DNA of 64,000 bases from an uncultured Dorea sp. (GCA_948602995.1 CAPEBR010000015.1:22129-86128); one strand, 5' to 3'. Positions 9,928 to 18,292 are shown, numbered from the stretch's first letter. Notes: generated from the letters alone by a model not told the origin. Numbers and translations are program-made.

Positions 9928-10191
9928 ATGAGTAAGGAAGAGGACCTGGAGAAGGCAATCAGTCAGTTGAAAAGTGAGGGATACCGTATTACGGGACAGA
10001 GAAAGCTTCTGTTAGGCCTGATCTTTGGGAATGAATATTCGTCCTGCAAGGAGATTTATTTTGCTGCAAAGCGCATGGACAGCAGGGTCGGAATGGCTAC
10101 TGTGTACAGAACCGTGCAGCTTTTGGAGGATATGGGCCTGCTCCGGAAGAGATGGTCATATGAATTAAAAGAATCAGATGGAAAGGGGTAA
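9928..10191 (+). CDS. short Fur-family regulator (DNA-binding half only)
   Basis: An 87-residue protein matching the N-terminal winged-helix part of Fur (YRITGQRKLLLGLIF, GMATVYRTVQLLEDMGLL). Normal Fur is about 140-150 residues. Here the C-terminal dimerisation domain with the HHH and Cys metal sites is missing, and the protein ends WSYELKESDGKG. I chose ATG 9928 because GTGAGG just upstream serves as the ribosome site; a GTG at 9916 is possible. It is the first gene of the feo operon, behind two Fur boxes, so it may be an accessory or autoregulating protein. Whether it binds DNA alone is unknown. Confidence 0.75.
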   Translation: MSKEEDLEKAISQLKSEGYRITGQRKLLLGLIFGNEYSSCKEIYFAAKRMDSRVGMATVYRTVQLLEDMGLLRKRWSYELKESDGKG

Positions 10192-10196
10192 TTGTG

Positions 10197-10406
10197 ATGC
10201 CATTGACTTTATTGGCAAACGGTGAAGCCGGTGAGATTAAACGTGTCGGCGGGCAGGATGAGGTGAGGAAATTTTTAGAGAACCTGGGGTTCGTAACAGG
10301 CGAACAGGTGAGAGTTGTGTCTTCGGGCGGAGGCAACATAATTGTCCAGGTTAAAGATTCCAGGGTTGCAGTCAGCAAAGGGATTGCAGTCAAGATCATG
10401 GTGTAG
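10197..10406 (+). CDS. feoA: FeoA-family ferrous iron transport protein (first copy)
   Basis: A small SH3-like cytosolic protein of 69 residues that acts with FeoB in Fe(II) uptake. The pattern PLTLLANGEAGEIKRVGG...FLENLGFVTGEQVRVVSS is typical of FeoA. ATG 10197 has an AAAGGGG site 8 bp upstream; a GTG one codon earlier is possible. Only a few bases separate it from the Fur-like gene. Confidence 0.85.
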   Translation: MPLTLLANGEAGEIKRVGGQDEVRKFLENLGFVTGEQVRVVSSGGGNIIVQVKDSRVAVSKGIAVKIMV

Positions 10407-10417
10407 ATTGCTTAAGG

Positions 10418-10443
10418 TAACAGTGAGGGTATCTGAACTGTTA
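10418..10443 (+). other. intercistronic hairpin between the two feoA genes
   Basis: TAACAGT (10418-10424) pairs with ACTGTTA (10437-10443). No T run follows, so a role in mRNA stability or processing is as likely as termination. Confidence 0.35.
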
Positions 10444-10460
10444 GTAGGGAGGAGAAGAAA

Positions 10461-10682
10461 ATGCGAACATTAAGGGATGTCAGATGTGATGAGACGGTAT
10501 CTGTTGTAAAGCTTCACGGAGAAGGAGCTGTAAAAAGGAGAATTATGGATATGGGGATCACGAAGGGAACAGGTATTTATGTCCGTAAGGTGGCGCCGCT
10601 TGGCGATCCGGTAGAGGTTACCGTCCGCGGCTATGAGCTGTCACTGCGCAAGGCAGATGCAGAGATGATAGAGGTAGGATAA
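10461..10682 (+). CDS. feoA: FeoA-family ferrous iron transport protein (second copy)
   Basis: A 73-residue FeoA-domain protein (MRTLRDVRCDETVSVVKLHGEG, RRIMDMGITKGTGIYVRKVAPLGDPVEVTVRGYELSLRK split over two strands of the fold). The DPVEV..RGYELSLR ending is the most typical part. Tandem FeoA proteins in front of feoB are common in Clostridia. GGGAGGAG lies just upstream of the ATG. Confidence 0.87.
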   Translation: MRTLRDVRCDETVSVVKLHGEGAVKRRIMDMGITKGTGIYVRKVAPLGDPVEVTVRGYELSLRKADAEMIEVG

Positions 10683-10700
10683 GCAGCAGGTCGTGAAGTG

Positions 10701-10716
10701 ACAGGTCAGCCTGTCT
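10701..10716 (+). other. short hairpin before feoB
   Basis: GACAGG-tcag-CCTGTC in the 72-bp gap between feoA and feoB. No T run. Possibly sets feoB expression relative to feoA. Confidence 0.3.
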
Positions 10717-10754
10717 GGACGGTTACAGCATAAAGTATAGGAGGATGTGTAAAA

Positions 10755-12905
10755 ATGGGAGTGAAAATTGCACTTGCCGGAAACCCGAACAGCGGAAAGA
10801 CGACTTTATTTAATGCATTGACGGGTTCTAATCAATTTGTAGGGAACTGGCCGGGAGTTACGGTTGAGAAGAAGGAGGGGAAGCTTAAGGAAGATAAAGA
10901 GGTAGTCATCATGGATCTTCCTGGAATCTATTCCCTGTCGCCATATACATTAGAGGAGGTTGTGGCAAGAAATTATTTGATTACAGAGCGCCCGGATGCT
11001 ATTCTTAATATTGTAGACGGGACGAATCTGGAGAGGAACCTTTATCTTACTACGCAGCTGACGGAGCTGGGGATCCCGGTCGTCATGGCTGTGAACATGA
11101 TGGATGTGGTGAGGAAATCCGGCGACATGATTGATACAAAGAAGCTGGGTGATAAGCTTGGCTGCGAGGTAGTATCAATCTCTGCGCTGAAGGGTGACGG
11201 CATCAGGGAAGCTGCTTCAAAGGCAGTTGCGGCGGCCAGACAAAAAAGCGTCTTTGTCCCGGTGCATGAATTTAGTACAAAGGTTGAAGGAGCGCTGTGT
11301 GATATTCAGAACCTGATCGGCGATATTCCAAAGGAACAGAAGCGTTTCTATGCGATTAAGCTTTTTGAGCGCGACAGCAGGATCAAAGAGATTATGGCAA
11401 ATGTGCCTCCAGTGGAAGAGATTATCCAAAAGACGGAGAAAGAAATGGATGATGATTCCGAAAGCATTATTACGAATGAGAGATATTGCTACATTGGTTC
11501 TATTATAGGGGAATGTCTTACGAAGGCAGCAAAGGGGAAGCTTACAACGTCAGATAAGATTGACCGTGTTGTGACAAACCGCTGGCTGGCGCTTCCAATC
11601 TTTGCATTGGTTATGTGGCTTGTATACTATGTTTCTGTCTCAACGGTTGGGGATTATGTTACAGGCTGGACTAATGATGTTTTATTTGGTGAGATTATTC
11701 CGCCTGCAGTGGAAGGTTTCCTGGTGAGTATTGGCTGTGCAGACTGGCTTTTGGGGCTAATCCTTGATGGTATCATAGCCGGTGTGGGAGCTGTATTGGG
11801 ATTCGTGCCACAGATGCTGGTATTATTCGTTTTCCTTGCATTTCTGGAAGGATGCGGATACATGGCGCGCGTAGCATTTATCATGGACCGTATTTTCCGC
11901 AAATTCGGGCTGTCAGGAAAGTCCTTTATTCCAATGCTCATAGGAACAGGCTGTGGCGTTCCTGGCATTATGGCGTCAAGAACCATTGAAAATGACCGCG
12001 ACCGCAAGATGACAATCATGACAACCACATTTATTCCCTGTGGTGCGAAGCTTCCGATTATTGGTCTGATTGCAGGCGCGCTGTTTGGGGGAGCATCCTG
12101 GGTTGCACCAAGCGCGTATTTCATCGGAATCGCAGCGATTATCTGCTCGGGAATTATTTTAAAGAAAACAAGGATGTTCGCAGGAGATCCGGCTCCCTTT
12201 GTTATGGAGCTTCCGGCGTACCACCTTCCCACAGCAGGAAATGTTCTGCGCAGTATGTGGGAGCGCGGCTGGTCTTTCATCAAGAAGGCAGGTACAGTTA
12301 TTCTGCTGTCAACCATCTTCATCTGGTTCACATCAAGCTTCGGCGTTGTGGATGGGAAATTTGGCATGGTAGAAGACTTGGGCGATGGACTTTTGTCAGG
12401 CATCGGCCAGGCATTTGCATGGATCTTCGCACCACTTGGCTGGGGCGACTGGAAATCGGCAGTTGCGGCAATCACAGGCCTTGTAGCAAAGGAAAATGTA
12501 GTAGGTACCTTTGGCGTCCTGTATGGTTTTGGCGAAGTGTCAGAAGAAGGAAACGAGATCTGGCAGGCTCTTGCAGGAAGTATGACGGCATTATCCGCAT
12601 ATTCCTTCCTTGTATTTAACCTCCTGTGCGCACCCTGCTTTGCAGCCATGGGAGCAATTAAACGCGAGATGAACAATATAAGATGGTTCTGGTTCGCAAT
12701 CGGGTATCAGTGCGTGTTTGCCTATCTGGTTTCCCTGTGCATCTACCAGTTTGGAATGGTATTTTCAGGAGCAGGCATCGGCATCGGAACAATGGCGGCT
12801 CTGCTGGTATTGATCGGATTTTTATATCTTCTGTTCAGACCGTATAAAGAAAGCAATACATTCCATATGAACATATCAAGCGTACGTGCCGGAGCAAGAG
12901 GATAG
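10755..12905 (+). CDS. feoB: ferrous iron transport protein B
   Basis: Inner-membrane Fe(II) transporter of 716 residues with an N-terminal G protein. G1 is GNPNSGKTT (residues 9-17), followed by the FeoB-typical NWPGVTVEKKEG switch, DLPGIYSLSPYTLEE (G3) and VNMMD (G4). From about residue 275 come Gate-motif membrane segments, with the FeoB signatures GCGYMARVAFIMDR, GTGCGVPGIMASRT and TTFIPCGAKLPI. The length is normal for the family. Iron regulated through the two Fur boxes at the operon start. Confidence 0.97.
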   Translation: MGVKIALAGNPNSGKTTLFNALTGSNQFVGNWPGVTVEKKEGKLKEDKEVVIMDLPGIYSLSPYTLEEVVARNYLITERPDAILNIVDGTNLERNLYLTTQLTELGIPVVMAVNMMDVVRKSGDMIDTKKLGDKLGCEVVSISALKGDGIREAASKAVAAARQKSVFVPVHEFSTKVEGALCDIQNLIGDIPKEQKRFYAIKLFERDSRIKEIMANVPPVEEIIQKTEKEMDDDSESIITNERYCYIGSIIGECLTKAAKGKLTTSDKIDRVVTNRWLALPIFALVMWLVYYVSVSTVGDYVTGWTNDVLFGEIIPPAVEGFLVSIGCADWLLGLILDGIIAGVGAVLGFVPQMLVLFVFLAFLEGCGYMARVAFIMDRIFRKFGLSGKSFIPMLIGTGCGVPGIMASRTIENDRDRKMTIMTTTFIPCGAKLPIIGLIAGALFGGASWVAPSAYFIGIAAIICSGIILKKTRMFAGDPAPFVMELPAYHLPTAGNVLRSMWERGWSFIKKAGTVILLSTIFIWFTSSFGVVDGKFGMVEDLGDGLLSGIGQAFAWIFAPLGWGDWKSAVAAITGLVAKENVVGTFGVLYGFGEVSEEGNEIWQALAGSMTALSAYSFLVFNLLCAPCFAAMGAIKREMNNIRWFWFAIGYQCVFAYLVSLCIYQFGMVFSGAGIGIGTMAALLVLIGFLYLLFRPYKESNTFHMNISSVRAGARG

Positions 12906-12981
12906 ACCGGGGATGTTTATATAAACTTCAGTTTGAGGTGAGACAGGAATATATGAACATAACAGAAGGGAGATGATGTGA

Positions 12982-13158
12982 ATGGTAGTGGTAGCAGGAA
13001 GCAGTGTGCTGTCAACGGCTGTGGTCGGGGGAATTCTGCTGATCGTAGTCGTTCTGGTGATCAGAAGTATGTGGATAAAAAAGAAGAAGACAGGAAGCTG
13101 CGTTGGCTGCAGCTGCGGCTGCAGCGACTGTCCACACTCGGGGACGGGGCATTTTTAA
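12982..13158 (+). CDS. FeoB-associated Cys-rich membrane protein
   Basis: A 58-residue protein with one membrane helix (about residues 12-28, VVGGILLIVVVLVI), a Lys patch and a Cys cluster (SCVGCSCGCSDCPH). This is the pattern of the small Cys-rich proteins found after FeoB in many Firmicutes, sometimes called FeoC-like. The ATG has AAGGGAG about 10 bp upstream. The last residues (SGTGHF) and the TAA stop are encoded by the GGGGACGGGGCATTTTT palindrome that also forms the terminator, so the gene end was apparently made by the repeat. Confidence 0.85.
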   Translation: MVVVAGSSVLSTAVVGGILLIVVVLVIRSMWIKKKKTGSCVGCSCGCSDCPHSGTGHF

Positions 13159-13182
13159 AAATGCCCCGTCCCCTTTCTTTTC
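13140..13182 (+). terminator. feo operon terminator (GGGGACGGGGC palindrome, copy 2)
   Basis: A 34-bp perfect palindrome (13140-13173), GGGGACGGGGCATTTTT and its complement, then a T-rich run. It overlaps the 3' end of the Cys-rich protein gene. Confidence 0.88.
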
Positions 13183-13346
13183 TTTTTTGACTTTTTTAGG
13201 ATACAAAAATGATACTTTAGAATACAAACATTATATTTTTCTTAAAAAATATAATTATAATATTAGTTATGGGACAGAATTACGAAGTTTACAGAGAAAA
13301 CTGAGAAATTCCAGGGTTTAATACAAAGAAGTAAGGAGGAGAGACT

Positions 13347-13589
13347 ATGATTAGACCTAAAAGAGCAGCGATGCTGAAGAAAGTGTTCTTTGATTACAGT
13401 AAGGTGGAAGCAGAACACAGGGAAGTTGTTAATATCTATAATCTGTATAAGAAGATCTTGAATAATGGTCTGGATAATCAGGAAGAATGCCGGGAGAGGA
13501 TGTTAAAGGAGATGGAGGAAAGCGGTCTCAGACTGCTGCTTAAAGAGGAGCAGACGCAGTATAAGGCATGGAAGCGCAGGAAGTTTTAA
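13347..13589 (+). CDS. small hypothetical protein, 80 residues
   Basis: A highly charged, mostly helical small protein (starts MIRPKRAAMLKKVFFDYSK, ends AWKRRKF) with no signal peptide, membrane helix or motif I recognise. A very strong site (AAGGAGGAG, 10 bp before the ATG) supports real translation. It stands alone between the feo terminator and the putP promoter. The upstream 170 bp is AT-rich and holds no confident promoter. Function unknown. Confidence 0.65.
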   Translation: MIRPKRAAMLKKVFFDYSKVEAEHREVVNIYNLYKKILNNGLDNQEECRERMLKEMEESGLRLLLKEEQTQYKAWKRRKF

Positions 13590-13634
13590 AAATAAGATAA
13601 TCTAATGGAGGCATAAGAAAATGTAATGTTTTTG

Positions 13635-13663
13635 TTGACATGGCTTCTTCCAGGTGCTATAGT
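13635..13663 (+). promoter_or_regulatory. sigma-A promoter of the symporter gene
   Basis: TTGACA (13635-13640), 17-bp spacer, TATAGT (13658-13663). It predicts an untranslated leader of about 185 nt before the ATG at 13854. Confidence 0.8.
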
Positions 13664-13718
13664 ATACTCAACCCTCCAAGGGATGTGTATTGCAGCATAA
13701 TAGCAGTATATTGATGTC

Positions 13719-13794
13719 CCAGTGCAGTATTTCTTAACAGACAGGCCAGCCTGGGCTGTTACATTTTAGCATCTTCCCAGAAGTGCTGCACTGG
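13719..13794 (+). promoter_or_regulatory. structured leader RNA of the symporter gene
   Basis: CCAGTGCAG (13719-13727) is perfectly complementary to CTGCACTGG (13786-13794). Nested inside, AACAG...CTGTT (13736-13740/13756-13760) encloses CAGGC-ca-GCCTG. This is a closed, multi-part fold between promoter and ribosome site. I do not recognise a known riboswitch class, and there is no intrinsic terminator right after it. Confidence 0.5.
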
Positions 13795-13853
13795 TGCTGC
13801 GATGCAGCATGGAACCAGAGGTATCTGAAAAAATGGAAGAAGAGGTGTGTTTT

Positions 13854-15380
13854 ATGAGTGGTGTCAGTGTTATTATTTTGTGCACGATTCTCGCTTATAT
13901 GTGCCTGCTGATTGGCGTAGGGGCTTATAATGCGAGAAAGAACAGCAGTAGTGAGGATTTTTATCTCGGCGGAAGGAAGATGGGCGCTCTGGTTGTTGCC
14001 ATGAGTGCGGAGGCGAGCGATATGTCAAGCTGGCTTCTTATGGGTCTTCCGGGAGTTGCATATCTTACGGGTCTTGCAGATGCATTCTGGACTGCGGCAG
14101 GTCTTGCAATAGGTACATATCTGAACTGGCTCTTTACGTCAAGAAGACTGAGACGTTATTCAGAGAAAATCGGTGCGATTACAGTGCCTACATTCTTTGC
14201 AAAGAGATTCCACGATGACAGGAATATTATTACAGCAATTTCAGCGGTTATTATCGTAGTATTTTTTGTTCCGTATGTAGCATCGGGGTTTGCGGCATGC
14301 GGCAAGCTGTTTAATTCGCTGTTTGGGCTGGATTATATGACAGGAGCGATTCTGTTTGCCATTATTATTGTAGTCTACACGATTGCAGGAGGATTCACAA
14401 CTGTAGCGACGAATGACCTGATTCAAAGCATCGTTATGTCCATTGCGCTTGTTTCCATCGTAACCTTTGGTGTGAGCAGCGCGGGCGGCATGGATGCAGT
14501 TATGGACAATGCGAAGTCACTGTCCGGGTATCTCTCCTTTTCCGCGATTCACGATGCGGTTGCGGGAACGGCAGTTCCGTATTCTGCGCTGTCAGCAGTA
14601 TCACTTCTGGCATGGGGAATCGGTTACTTCGGTATGCCGCATATTCTCGTAAGATTTATGTCAATTGAGGACGAGAATAAGCTGGTACTTTCCAGACGTG
14701 TTGCTTCTGTATGGGTAACAATTGCCATGGGTGTTGCCATCTTCATTGGTATTGTAGGCCTGGCGGTGGTAAAAGCAGGGGCAATGGAGCCGCTTGAGGA
14801 CAGCGAGCGAATTATTATTGCACTGACCAATCTGCTGAGCCAGCATGGCTTTCTGACAGCAGTTCTCGGCGGTGTGATTCTTGCTGGTATCCTTGCAGCA
14901 ACCATGTCTACGGCAGACAGCCAGATGCTCGTTGCAGCGTCCGGCGTATCCGAGAACATTGTCCAGGATTTTATGGGAAAGAAGCTGACGGAAAAGCAGG
15001 GACTCCTTGTAGCCAGAGGTACAATTTTGGTCATTGCGCTTATTGCGTTATTCATGGCAAGAGACCCGAATTCCAGCGTATTTGGTATCGTATCCTTCGC
15101 ATGGGCAGGTATGGGAGCAGCTTTTGCAGGAGTAATGATCTGCTCACTGTTCTGGAAGCGTACAACGCTGCAGGGAGCTCTTGCAGGCATGATTTCCGGC
15201 GGAGCAATGGTATTTATCTGGAAATACATGGTTCGTCCGATGGGCGGAGTGCTTGATATCTATGAACTGCTTCCGGCATTCCTTGTGTCACTGGCTATGA
15301 TTATAATTGTGAGCCTTGTGACAAAGGCGCCAGATCAGTCGATTATCGACGAATTTGAAAGTGTAACGATAAAAAAATAG
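13854..15380 (+). CDS. putP: sodium/proline symporter (PutP-type SSS family)
   Basis: Integral membrane Na+/solute symporter of 508 residues with about 12-13 helices. DFYLGGRKMGALVVAMSAEASDMSSWLLMG is the SSS-family Na+/substrate region near residues 40-70, and IAGGFTTVATNDLIQ and STADSQMLVAAS match PutP more than PanF. I start at ATG 13854 (GAGGTG 6 bp upstream, N-terminus MSGVSVIILCTILAY); an ATG 60 bp earlier would add a hydrophilic tail. Preceded by a structured leader and followed by a composite terminator. Proline is the likely substrate, by similarity only. Confidence 0.85.
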   Translation: MSGVSVIILCTILAYMCLLIGVGAYNARKNSSSEDFYLGGRKMGALVVAMSAEASDMSSWLLMGLPGVAYLTGLADAFWTAAGLAIGTYLNWLFTSRRLRRYSEKIGAITVPTFFAKRFHDDRNIITAISAVIIVVFFVPYVASGFAACGKLFNSLFGLDYMTGAILFAIIIVVYTIAGGFTTVATNDLIQSIVMSIALVSIVTFGVSSAGGMDAVMDNAKSLSGYLSFSAIHDAVAGTAVPYSALSAVSLLAWGIGYFGMPHILVRFMSIEDENKLVLSRRVASVWVTIAMGVAIFIGIVGLAVVKAGAMEPLEDSERIIIALTNLLSQHGFLTAVLGGVILAGILAATMSTADSQMLVAASGVSENIVQDFMGKKLTEKQGLLVARGTILVIALIALFMARDPNSSVFGIVSFAWAGMGAAFAGVMICSLFWKRTTLQGALAGMISGGAMVFIWKYMVRPMGGVLDIYELLPAFLVSLAMIIIVSLVTKAPDQSIIDEFESVTIKK

Positions 15381-15390
15381 GATGAGAGTC

Positions 15391-15475
15391 AATTGGGGAC
15401 GGGGCATTTTTCACATCAGAAGCTCCACTGGAGCTTCTGATGCGCGCTATGGCGAAAAATGCCCCGTCCCCAATT
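15391..15475 (+). terminator. composite palindrome terminator (copy 3)
   Basis: The outer arms AATTGGGGACGGGGCATTTTT and their complement enclose a second, near-perfect hairpin (15414-15442, CATCAGAAGCTCC-act-GGAGCTTCTGATG). Copies 1, 2 and 4 have no such insert. It follows putP directly and can work on either strand. Confidence 0.85.
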
Positions 15476-15491
15476 AATTTGCAAAGAAACA

Positions 15492-15521
15492 TTGTTACAG
15501 GGTATAAAAGTATGTTACAAT
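15492..15521 (+). promoter_or_regulatory. probable promoter of holB-ricT-trmN6
   Basis: TTGTTA (15492-15497), 18-bp spacer, TACAAT (15516-15521), about 110 bp before holB. One or two mismatches from consensus in each box. Confidence 0.55.
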
Positions 15522-15628
15522 AGATAAGAATATACTTGTAACTGCTCAGCAGGCCTGTGCTTTTACTGCGCTGGCCGTAAGGAAGTGATTCGGGAGTTAC
15601 TTTAAGAAGAATGTAGAGGGGATACAAC

Positions 15629-16618
15629 ATGGGAAGCTTTAAAGATGTAGTTGGACATAAAGACATTATACGGTATATACAGAATGCGGCCAGGGAGGAT
15701 AAGGTGACACATGCGTATATTATCAATGGCGCAAGGGGAGCTGGAAAGAAGATGCTCGCAAGGCTTTTTGCCATGACGCTTTTGTGTGAAAGAAGGGATG
15801 GGGATCCCTGCAGCAAATGCCATTCATGTATCCAGGCGGAAAGCGGTAACCATCCGGATATTATCACAGTAACCCATGAGAAGCCGAATTCTATTGGTGT
15901 AGACGACATAAGAGAACAGGTGAATAACACGATTCAAATCAAGCCCTACAGTGGACCATATAAGATCTATATCATTCCTCAGGCGGATCTGATGACTGCG
16001 CAGGCACAGAATGCACTTCTCAAGACGATAGAGGAGCCGCCGGAGTATGCCGTAATTCTTCTTCTGACGGAGAATGCGGACATGCTGCTTCCAACGATTA
16101 ATTCCCGCTGTGTCATGCTTAAGCTGCGCAATATTAAGGAGACCCTGATCCGCAAATATCTGATGGAGAGACTGCAGGTGCCGGATTATAAGGCGGATAT
16201 CTGTGCGGCATTTGCACAGGGGAATATGGGAAGAGCCATTATGCTGGCGAATTCTGATCATTTTAATGAGATCAGAGAGGAGGCGCTCCATCTTTTGCAG
16301 CATGTTCAGGATATGGAGATTAGCGAGATCGTGGAGGCAGTGAACCGTGTGTCTGCATATAAATTAGAAATTACGGATTTTCTGGATATCATTATGATAT
16401 GGTATCGCGATGCTTTGCTCTATAAGGCAACAAGAGATACGGAGAGGGTTGTCTTAAAGGATCAGATGAATTATATGAAGGAACAGGCAAGAAGGAGTTC
16501 TTATGAAGGAATCGGACTGATTCTTGAGAGTTTGGAAAAGGCGAAGGCAAGGCTTCGGGCGAACGTGAATTTTGAGCTGGTGATGGAGCTTTTGTTCTTG
16601 ACAATAAAGGAGAATTAG
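15629..16618 (+). CDS. holB: DNA polymerase III subunit delta'
   Basis: Clamp-loader subunit of 329 residues with an AAA+ fold: VGHKDIIRYIQNA, P-loop-like GARGAGKK near residue 35, a zinc module (CERRDGDPCSKCHSC) and the ALLKTIEEPP / SRC sequences of the delta/gamma/delta' family. The C-terminal half is the collar domain. First gene of a three-gene set with ricT and trmN6, the same order as holB-yaaT-(yabA)-yabB in Bacillus but without yabA. Confidence 0.92.
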   Translation: MGSFKDVVGHKDIIRYIQNAAREDKVTHAYIINGARGAGKKMLARLFAMTLLCERRDGDPCSKCHSCIQAESGNHPDIITVTHEKPNSIGVDDIREQVNNTIQIKPYSGPYKIYIIPQADLMTAQAQNALLKTIEEPPEYAVILLLTENADMLLPTINSRCVMLKLRNIKETLIRKYLMERLQVPDYKADICAAFAQGNMGRAIMLANSDHFNEIREEALHLLQHVQDMEISEIVEAVNRVSAYKLEITDFLDIIMIWYRDALLYKATRDTERVVLKDQMNYMKEQARRSSYEGIGLILESLEKAKARLRANVNFELVMELLFLTIKEN

Positions 16619-16621
16619 GCA

Positions 16622-17533
16622 ATGGTAAGAGTAATAGGAGTAAGATTCCGCCCGGCGGGGAAGATTTATTTTTTTGCTCCGGGCAGACATAAAGTAAAGA
16701 ACGGCGACAAGGTAATTGTGGAGACAGCTAGAGGCGTGGAGTTTGGTTCCGTAGTGACTGGACCGAAGGAAGTGGAGGATTCCCGTATTACCCAGCCTTT
16801 AAAGCCGGTTATCCGGATTGCGACGGAGGAGGATAAGAATAAGGAAGCCAGAAACAGGGAGAAGGAAAAGGAAGCCTTTGCGATCTGTCTGGAGAAGATC
16901 CGAAAGCATGGGCTTGAGATGAAGCTGATTAATGCAGAGTATACATTTGATAATAATAAGGTGCTGTTTTATTTCACGGCGGATGGAAGGATTGATTTCC
17001 GCGAGCTTGTGAAGGATCTGGCAAGTGTGTTCCGTACTAGAATTGAGCTTCGGCAGATCGGAGTGCGGGATGAGACGAAGATCCGCGGTGGTATTGGAAT
17101 TTGCGGGCGCTCACTTTGCTGCCATACGTACCTTTCTGAATTTGCACCGGTTTCCATTAAGATGGCAAAGGAACAGAACCTGTCTCTGAATCCGACGAAG
17201 ATCTCTGGCGTGTGCGGGCGCCTGATGTGCTGTCTGACCAATGAGGAGGAGACATATGAGCAGCTTAACAGCCGTCTTCCTGGGAATGGAGACCGTGTGA
17301 CTACGCCGGAGGGGCTTAAGGGAGATGTGCAGTCGGTAAATGTACTCCGCCAGCTTGTGAAGGTAATCGTAACGCTGGATAATGACGAGAAGGAGATACG
17401 GGAATACAAGGCGAGTGAACTGCGCTTCAGGCCGAAGAGGAAGAAAAAGGATGTAAAGCTGACCAAGGAAGAGATGGCAGAGCTGAAAGCGCTGGAAGAA
17501 AAGAACGGAGCATCGAAGCTGGATGATGAATAA
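16622..17533 (+). CDS. ricT: PSP1 / RicT (YaaT) family protein
   Basis: A 303-residue cytosolic PSP1-domain protein. In Bacillus, RicT is part of the RicA-F-T Fe-S complex that steers RNase Y. The Cys-rich centre is present: CGRSLCCHTYL near residue 162 and CGRLMCC near residue 199. The N-terminus (VRVIGVRFRPAGKIYFFAPG) and the C-terminal charged tail are typical. It starts 3 bp after holB and overlaps trmN6 by 11 bp. Confidence 0.92.
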   Translation: MVRVIGVRFRPAGKIYFFAPGRHKVKNGDKVIVETARGVEFGSVVTGPKEVEDSRITQPLKPVIRIATEEDKNKEARNREKEKEAFAICLEKIRKHGLEMKLINAEYTFDNNKVLFYFTADGRIDFRELVKDLASVFRTRIELRQIGVRDETKIRGGIGICGRSLCCHTYLSEFAPVSIKMAKEQNLSLNPTKISGVCGRLMCCLTNEEETYEQLNSRLPGNGDRVTTPEGLKGDVQSVNVLRQLVKVIVTLDNDEKEIREYKASELRFRPKRKKKDVKLTKEEMAELKALEEKNGASKLDDE

Positions 17534-18221
17534 GGAGATAAGATTACTGGAAGGCGAGCGCCTGGATGACCTTATGATTAATGGTTATGAGATCATCCAG
17601 AATCCGGGGCGTTTCTGCTTTGGGATAGACGCAGTACTACTGTCTGATTTTGCGGTGGTGAAGAAGGGCGAGCATGTGCTGGATCTGGGAACAGGTACAG
17701 GGATTCTGCCTATACTACTTGAGGCGAAAAATGAAGGAGGAATCTATACCGGGCTGGAGCTTCAGGAGGAAAGCGCGGACATGGCGAGACGAAGTGTCGC
17801 CTATAACGGTCTTGAGGAGAGCATCAGAATTGTAACAGGAGATATTAAGGAGGCAGCAGAGATATTTGGCGCAGCCTCCTTTGAGGTTATTACAGTGAAC
17901 CCTCCTTATATGATCGGAAAGCATGGATTGAAAAATGAAAATCAGGCATTGTATGTCGCCCGGCATGAGGTAATGTGTACACTAGAGGATGTCCTGAGGG
18001 AGAGCGAGAAGCTTCTGAACTGGAAGGGAAGGTTCTATATGGTTCACAGACCCTTCCGGCTGCCGGAGATCTTTATGAAGATGTGTGCACATAAGATTGA
18101 GCCGAAGAGGATACGCTTTGTGCATCCCTATGTGGATAAAGAGCCTAATATGGTGCTTATTGAGGGGCTGCGCGGAGGAAGACCCAGGCTTACAGTGGAG
18201 CCGCCGCTTGTGGTATACTAG
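17523..18221 (+). CDS. trmN6: tRNA1(Val) (adenine37-N6)-methyltransferase family (YabB)
   Basis: A 232-residue SAM-dependent N6-adenine methyltransferase. Motif I is VLDLGTGTGILPILL and the catalytic motif is NPPY (residues 126-129). It belongs to the YabB/TrmN6 group. Its start overlaps the end of ricT. The TAG stop codon is the first base triplet of a 74-bp inverted-repeat element, so the repeat abuts or created the gene end. Confidence 0.87.
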   Translation: MMNKEIRLLEGERLDDLMINGYEIIQNPGRFCFGIDAVLLSDFAVVKKGEHVLDLGTGTGILPILLEAKNEGGIYTGLELQEESADMARRSVAYNGLEESIRIVTGDIKEAAEIFGAASFEVITVNPPYMIGKHGLKNENQALYVARHEVMCTLEDVLRESEKLLNWKGRFYMVHRPFRLPEIFMKMCAHKIEPKRIRFVHPYVDKEPNMVLIEGLRGGRPRLTVEPPLVVY

Positions 18222-18292
18222 AGCGTGTTTGAAAATTGCTTTCTGCAAACTGGGGCAGCAGATTGTAGGAATGAATTTTCAAACACGCTCTA
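18219..18292 (+). repeat. 74-bp element with 19-bp terminal inverted repeats
   Basis: TAGAGCGTGTTTGAAAATT (18219-18237) and its perfect complement (18274-18292) enclose 36 nt that contain a smaller TCTGC/GCAGA stem. No coding sequence. The outer bases reappear in the shorter hairpin at 60568-60598, so this looks like a dispersed, MITE-like or REP-like family. Confidence 0.8.

Noticed and set aside
11654..12676. A 340-codon open frame on the minus strand opposite feoB
   Set aside because: It is a shadow of feoB: the feoB protein is fully conserved, and the antisense frame has no ribosome site or recognisable motif.
12978..13190. A 70-codon plus-strand frame covering the end of the feo operon
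   Set aside because: It runs through the terminator and has an Arg/Gln-rich nonsense composition. The frame starting at 12982 encodes the known type of Cys-rich FeoB-associated protein.
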